Shown here piece after piece: positions 7,283 through 10,368 of a stretch of DNA of 10,368 bases. Under the pieces are notes generated by a model. It was not told where the DNA came from, did no database searches, and worked only from the letters and a program-made list of their open reading frames with translations. Source of the DNA: Cudoniella acicularis. Taxonomy: Eukaryota; Ascomycota; Leotiomycetes; Helotiales; Helotiaceae. The position numbers and the translations under genes were made by a program. The stretch covers positions 1 to 10,368 of the forward strand of contig JAAMPI010001804.1 in NCBI GenBank assembly GCA_013054445.1, in the 5' to 3' direction. Within the stretch, counting starts at the first letter, position 1. Every line of letters starts with the position of its first letter.

Positions 7283-7495
7283 AGTAGAGTACCTGGGTGC
7301 GAAACTTAATAATTCCACATCTAATAAAATTATTCCAGCAAGTGCTTGAAGATTGATTCCAGTTCATATTTCATTTATCATAAGATACATAGCAAATATT
7401 CCCTAACTCCGGAAACCGCAGGTATCACATGCCATTATCCAATCCATCATCAAACTATCATCTAATCCATCCATTCCCCCGCTCTCAACAGCAGT
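7283..7495. other. intergenic, 3' flank of the Cys-rich gene
   Basis: This AT-rich stretch separates two minus-strand genes. It contains repeated ATCCATC/ATCTAATCC words (about 7438-7474). On the minus strand it would hold the 3' untranslated region of the gene ending at 7496. No clear polyadenylation hexamer or other feature was recognised. Confidence 0.4.
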
Positions 7496-7864
7496 TCAAG
7501 AATGAATCTTCGGGCAAGCCTTGATCCCACAATTCCTCCTCCTCTGCATTCCCCCAGTCTTCCCTCTACAGACTCGGAACCCATCGTCCTTGAAATGTTT
7601 CCGCTGGTGTACATACCACTCCTCGACACCCATCCCTCCTACAAACAGTTCCTCATATTCCCAGCATATCCAACAGCTCAATCTCTCTGCTGGCCCTTGC
7701 TCTCCTTTTTCTAAATCCACCTCCCGATCCACGTTCGCGCGTGCCAGCGCAACCAAATTCTTCCCAATCTCACTCATTTCTGGCACCACCCCAGCCGCGT
7801 CAGTACTTGGTCCTGCTACATATGAAGGTGTAGAAGGCGGCACATGGGATTCCCCATCGGAAGT
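7496..7864 (-). CDS. Cys/His-rich hypothetical protein, C-terminal part
   Basis: This frame is open from after a TGA (7865-7867) to the stop at 7496-7498. The key part is SCWICWEYEEL...EEWYVHQRKHF, giving C-x2-C-x18-H-x3-H, a plausible zinc-binding arrangement with longer spacing than a classical C2H2 finger. It is followed by a conserved-looking basic/Cys end (GGMQRRRNCGIKACPKIHS). An amphipathic stretch (EIGKNLVALARANVDREVDL) precedes it. No family can be named with confidence. The frame overlaps the upstream frame (7800-8207) by 65 nt and is offset by one base, so the two probably encode one protein joined by an intron or broken by an indel. An ideal branch site (ACTGAC, about 7803-7798) followed by CCAG at 7783-7780 lies in the overlap, but the donors that give the right phase create a stop codon. 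Confidence 0.6.
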   Translation of the reverse strand, partial: TSDGESHVPPSTPSYVAGPSTDAAGVVPEMSEIGKNLVALARANVDREVDLEKGEQGPAERLSCWICWEYEELFVGGMGVEEWYVHQRKHFKDDGFRVCRGKTGGMQRRRNCGIKACPKIHS

Positions 7865-8207
7865 TCACGCTCGGATCAACCCACTCCCTCCACCCTTCTT
7901 TGTACGCCCCCGGTATCTCATCCCCAATCTGTGTTCCGCATAGAGCGCAAGGTGCAAAGTATTGCGAAGCTGTCATGCCGCCGCCGGGTGTGAGGTTCGC
8001 ATGTCTTTCGCTGAATGCGAGTGGACAGAAACCGGGGTTTGGTGCTGAGGCGGGGGCGGCTGGCGACAGTGTGTAAGGTGGTGGTGGCTGTTCTGTTGTT
8101 TGTGGACTCAGGTGTTTAGATGGGGTGTCGGGTGGGGAGGAGGGAGGTTCTGGCGCTTCGACATCGTGGAGATCGCTGCTGGATAAGCAGTCGTTGGAGG
8201 GATGATG
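7800..8207 (-). CDS. Cys-rich hypothetical protein, N-terminal part
   Basis: This frame is open from after a TAG (8208-8210) to TGA (7802-7800), 135 codons. The first ATG is at 7976 (MTASQYFAPCALCGTQIG), but the preceding frame also reads like protein: a Pro/Ser-rich stretch (EAPEPPSSPPDTPSK, then TTEQPPPPYTL) leading to GFCPLAFSERHANLTPGGG. Cysteines are arranged as FCPLAF...H and APCALCGTQ, the latter a CxxC knuckle. With the CxxC/HxxxH part in the overlapping frame downstream, this suggests a multi-zinc protein of unknown function. The start codon is unresolved: either 7976, or a small upstream exon that was not found. A one-base frame change near 7864-7800 links it to the C-terminal part. 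Confidence 0.5.
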   Translation of the reverse strand, partial: HHPSNDCLSSSDLHDVEAPEPPSSPPDTPSKHLSPQTTEQPPPPYTLSPAAPASAPNPGFCPLAFSERHANLTPGGGMTASQYFAPCALCGTQIGDEIPGAYKEGWREWVDPSVNFRWGIPCAAFYTFICSRTKY

Positions 8208-8210
8208 CTA

Positions 8211-9115
8211 CTCGGGCTTTGGTTACGAATTTGTCGATTTTGGGCCGATCGATTTGGCCTCGGTGAGAAGACGGTTTATCTTCCTTGAGGTCAATCTATG
8301 AAAGACAGATACTCTGTTTTCGTCCGATGTTGTATCGATATTACAGAAGTAGATGCGGTTTGACTTGTCAACAAGGATAAAATTGTATTTGTTTAACCTA
8401 GAAATGTGTTGCTCAAGTAGGAAATTTTGATTATGAAGAGAGAAGAGAGAAGAGAGAAGAAAATATTGCATCCTACCGCTTTGAAGGCTTATCATCAAGA
8501 AAGAATTTGGGGAGGCTGAAGTGTGGATGGGAAGAAATGTTCTGGAGGTTGGGACATCCAGCCTTCTCGAAATCGCGCTAGTGCAAATCAGGCGAACCAG
8601 CCATTCTGAAGCCTGAGGCATCACAGAGTCGAAAGTCGTTTTCTGTTCAAGGTTAAACCATTTTTCATTCCTATAACTCCGTCGCAAACTTCACGAATCA
8701 TGCAACTCATCTCGCGATTAACTCTCGATTCTTTGGACCCCTTAATTCAAACCATCTCTGAACAGCAAACCACTCTGGGCGCGACTCACAAGCTCAGAAC
8801 GCCCTCTTGAATTTGCGAACAGCGACAACAAATCAGTGCTTCTGATCTTCAGTGAGATCAACCTTGCTTGATGCACAGCTCGCTATTTCGAGACTACCAA
8901 GTCCCGCTATCATTCCACGTAACGGTTGCGCACTGGTAGACGCGTGTTCTTTCCTGAATATCATATGGACAAACTTTCACGTTGTTGTTTCGATGTCTAG
9001 ACGGACTTCAAATTAATGGCCGAATCTCCGTATCAAAACTTCCAACTTCAAGATACTGCTTCATGGGCTGATATTCGGGTTCTTAAGGCCCAGGCCCCAA
9101 GTACGGAAGTTCGAC
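8211..9115. other. no convincing gene; scattered minus-strand protein-like scraps
   Basis: A 154-codon minus-strand frame (8223-8687) begins at TTG rather than ATG and has no recognisable features. It is in the same frame as the Cys-rich N-terminal part but separated from it by TAA and TAG. On the minus strand of 8690-9000 one frame reads FVHMIFRKEHASTSA..., then ...SSKVDLTEDQKH, then ACESRPEWFAVQRWFELR, interrupted by TGA codons. This could be gene debris or chance. Also present is a purine-rich microsatellite at 8435-8462. Confidence 0.3.
8435..8462 (+). repeat. 7-bp purine microsatellite (GAAGAGA)n
   Basis: There are three perfect GAAGAGA units (8435-8455) and a fourth with one change (GAAGAAA). 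It is a simple-sequence tract, likely length-variable, in sequence with no supported gene. Confidence 0.85.
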
Positions 9116-9118
9116 GTT

Positions 9119-9357
9119 TTATGGTCCACTTGGATCCTGACCACACTCGAAGAGTATCCAATGAGAACCTGCTTGAGCGACCAATGTTCGAGTCGAGCTC
9201 GAGGAGTCCACATTCGGTCGCTTCAATAGCGGAGGGGGTGTTTTGACTTCTCGTCCATACCCAAACAAAGCTTCTCCTTGGCAAAAGGGGAGCAGGTTCT
9301 CCAGATAGGAGAGCCAGTCCACGTGATCATCCGGGATTTTTCTCGGTACTTTCTTCT
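9119..9357 (-). other. protein-like minus-strand frame, possible gene relic
   Basis: The frame just downstream (on the minus strand) of the candidate small gene at 9358-9678 reads KIPDDHVDWLSYLENLLPFC, then QGEALFGYGREVKTPPPLLK, and ends at a TAA near 9119. It lacks a convincing start and is in a different phase from the preceding segment. A short third-phase frame (MSEEESTEKNPG) bridges them. The composition looks protein-like, suggesting decayed exons, but no family is recognised and no intron joins the pieces cleanly. Confidence 0.3.
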
Positions 9358-9678
9358 TCAGACATCAATTGTCGCGGGTGTACTTCCCAACAATATCCGA
9401 TATATTTCCAAGAATACATTTCGATCCAGAAGAAAAAATGGAGGCTTTTCCTGCTCTACTTGCTTATCAACATATCTTGAAAAGAAAAGCCATCTACTAA
9501 CATGTTTACTTCAGTTCTCAAAATATCACTGGCGGCTTGCCAAGTCTAACTTGGGCCTGTCGATCAGATGGGACCCACCAGTCGCGACCCTCCATCCATG
9601 TGCCAAAAGCCTCAAACAAGCCTGAAGCCATTCTAGGATGGTAGCATCAAATGGAGTCTGCTGAATTCGCCGGTGCAT
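9358..9678 (-). CDS. possible two-exon small protein, 87 aa
   Basis: An ATG at 9678 opens a frame reading MHRRIQQTPFDATILEWLQA...GWRVATGGSHLIDRPK. Two TGA codons then interrupt the same phase before it resumes as WLFFSRYVDKQVEQEK...FLLDRNVFLEIYRILLGSTP to TGA at 9360-9358. Removing a GT...AG segment 9550-9494 (donor GTTAGA, acceptor TAG; 57 nt, a typical fungal length) eliminates both stops and keeps the phase, giving 87 residues. The donor is not ideal and the branch site is only CTGAA-like. Both halves have hydrophobic-helix patterns (ILEWLQACLRLL, VFLEIYRILLG) unusual for random sequence. No family is recognised. Alternatively it is a fragment of a larger decayed gene spanning 9119-9860. 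Confidence 0.35.
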
Positions 9679-9860
9679 AATGTTTCGAAACAATTCTGAG
9701 ATCCCGATCTAGCCATCGGCCCGCAGTATTCGTCATAGTTAGTCTTGGAATCTTGAGAAGTCTTCTCTATTTCACTACATTTTCTTGCTGTCGCCAGTTT
9801 TTTTTTGGTACTTCGAAAGACCTTGTAATTCTTCTTGTCAATACTCTTTGCATGAACCCT
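9633..9860 (-). other. open minus-strand frame without start, possible upstream relic
   Basis: A 75-codon stop-free frame between TAA (9861-9863) and TAG (9633-9635) reads DKKNYKVFRSTKKKLATA, then SEIEKTSQDSKTNYDEYCGP, then MARSGSQNCFETLCTGEF. It overlaps the likely promoter of the plus-strand PEBP gene and lies upstream of, and one phase away from, the candidate small gene at 9358-9678. The lysine-rich start may merely be the complement of a pyrimidine-rich promoter. Coding status is uncertain. Confidence 0.2.
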
Positions 9861-9891
9861 TTAGTGTCCAGTCATCATATTCTCACAAATA
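9798..9891 (+). promoter_or_regulatory. PEBP gene upstream region with T9 tract and overlapping uORF
   Basis: A run of nine T (9798-9806) and pyrimidine-rich flanks precede the PEBP start, as in many fungal promoters. No TATA box is seen. An ATG at 9852 opens a 43-codon frame ending at 9983 that overlaps the PEBP start out of phase. If included in the mRNA it would reduce initiation at 9892. Confidence 0.4.
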
Positions 9892-10368
9892 ATGTCGATC
9901 TCTTTTATATTTCTTGCTGTTGCGCTCGCTGGCGCCGCAACAGCTGTCACCCCTACCGGATTTCAACCGGCTTCTTCAAATGATTTGGTGGTGGCATTCA
10001 ACAATACCCTGGCGGTGAATGGGGAAAATACTCCTCGAGCGAGTCAGTGTCTTGTGTCTTCACTCTCAACTTTGCTAATCATTCCTAGATACCGCCTCAG
10101 CGCCCATACTAGCAACAGCTGGAAAACTATCTGGAACTTATGCTGTGATGATGGTTGATCCTGATATCCCACCAGCAACAGCTGGCGGAGCAACGAGTGA
10201 ACTCCTTCACTGGATGCAAGCTGGTTTAGTTTCTGCCAACACTAGCACAACGATAAGTGGAGAGAAGGTCTTCGAGCTCGTGAATCCTACCAAAGTCGCT
10301 CCGATCGCAGCATATATCCAGCCCAACCCCCCAAACAAGAGTCCCACAACTCATCGATATACCCAAAT
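9892..10368 (+). CDS. secreted PEBP-family protein, 5' part (partial, spliced)
   Basis: Exon 1 (9892-10042) and exon 2 (10089 to beyond the window end) are joined in phase 1 across a 46-nt intron. The first ~19 residues (MSISFIFLAVALAGAATAV) form a clear signal peptide. The mature region has hallmark phosphatidylethanolamine-binding-protein signatures: YAVMMVDPDIPP with the DPD motif at 74-76, LLHWMQAGL with HW at 91-92, and PNPPNKSPTTHRYTQ with HRY at 139-141, corresponding to the two conserved ligand-pocket motifs. NNT and NTS sites suggest N-glycosylation. PEBP proteins bind phospholipid head groups or inhibit proteases; secreted fungal members have poorly known roles, so the substrate is not assigned. 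About 143 residues are visible and the C-terminus is missing. The neighbourhood does not indicate a pathway. Confidence 0.9.
10043..10088 (+). other. 46-nt spliceosomal intron of the PEBP gene
   Basis: It starts GTCAGT and ends TTCCTAG, with a branch site GCTAATC about 14 nt before the acceptor. Removal restores the PEBP reading frame (phase 1, codon A|AT) and bypasses the exon-1 frame's run into non-homologous sequence ending at 10158. The donor is a less common GTC form, but the length and branch site fit filamentous fungi. Confidence 0.85.

Noticed and set aside
7521..7943. Plus-strand 140-codon frame opposite the Cys-rich gene
   Set aside because: Its composition is the complement of the minus-strand Cys/His-rich coding sequence, which has clear zinc-ligand motifs.
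8223..8687. Minus-strand 154-codon frame
   Set aside because: It starts at TTG, includes a microsatellite-encoded stretch, and no motif or homology could be recognised; kept only as part of the gap description.
9016..9246. Plus-strand 76-aa frame starting MAESPYQNFQLQ
   Set aside because: Weak start context (T at -3), no recognisable motif, and protein-like sequence on the opposite strand overlaps it.
9278..9625. Plus-strand 115-codon frame
   Set aside because: It crosses the intron-like acceptor at 9514 and is antisense to the more protein-like minus-strand segments; probably a shadow.
1..10368. CRISPR array, tRNA genes, intact transposon with terminal inverted repeats, or biosynthetic gene cluster
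   Set aside because: No regularly spaced repeats, no tRNA T-arm consensus, no transposase or reverse-transcriptase motifs and no biosynthetic enzymes were seen.

Overview
This looks like nuclear DNA of a filamentous ascomycete (Pezizomycotina). The evidence is a 46-nt intron with GT...AG ends and a CTAAT-type branch site, pyrimidine-rich leaders, a TACCTAGGTA-type palindrome, and a large intron-poor DExH helicase with an arginine-rich mitochondrial presequence. A helotialean or similar leotiomycete is a guess from overall character only. No tRNA, rRNA, CRISPR array, intact transposon or bacterial-type operon was seen.

Layout. 1-1094: mostly non-coding sequence with a CT-rich then A-rich leader, one doubtful 125-codon frame and a 15-bp tandem repeat. 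1095-2657 (minus): three long, charged, low-complexity reading frames broken by stops and frame changes, directly downstream of the helicase and sharing repeat motifs with its tail. 2608-6999 (minus): the one large certain gene, a 1463-aa DExH-box RNA helicase, probably mitochondrial, with two weak dsRNA-binding-like modules before the core. 7000-7300: its leader, with several short upstream ORFs, one ending in a UAAUG stop-start overlap, and a hairpin-forming palindrome. 7496-8207 (minus): a cysteine/histidine-rich hypothetical protein in two overlapping frames. 8211-9115: no convincing gene. 9119-9860 (minus): protein-like fragments, including a possible two-exon small gene, which may be a gene relic. 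9892-10368 (plus): the 5' part of a secreted PEBP-family protein with one intron, running off the window.

The genes do not form an evident pathway or cluster. The most interesting feature is the helicase 3' end. Its tail carries degenerate repeats, and the same repeat signature continues past the stop codon. There a 64-nt tandem duplication shows one copy with CAG where the other has TAG, plus a 2-nt length difference that exactly explains the change of frame. This points to a recently broken or alternatively expressed C-terminal extension. No clearly new biological system was recognised.
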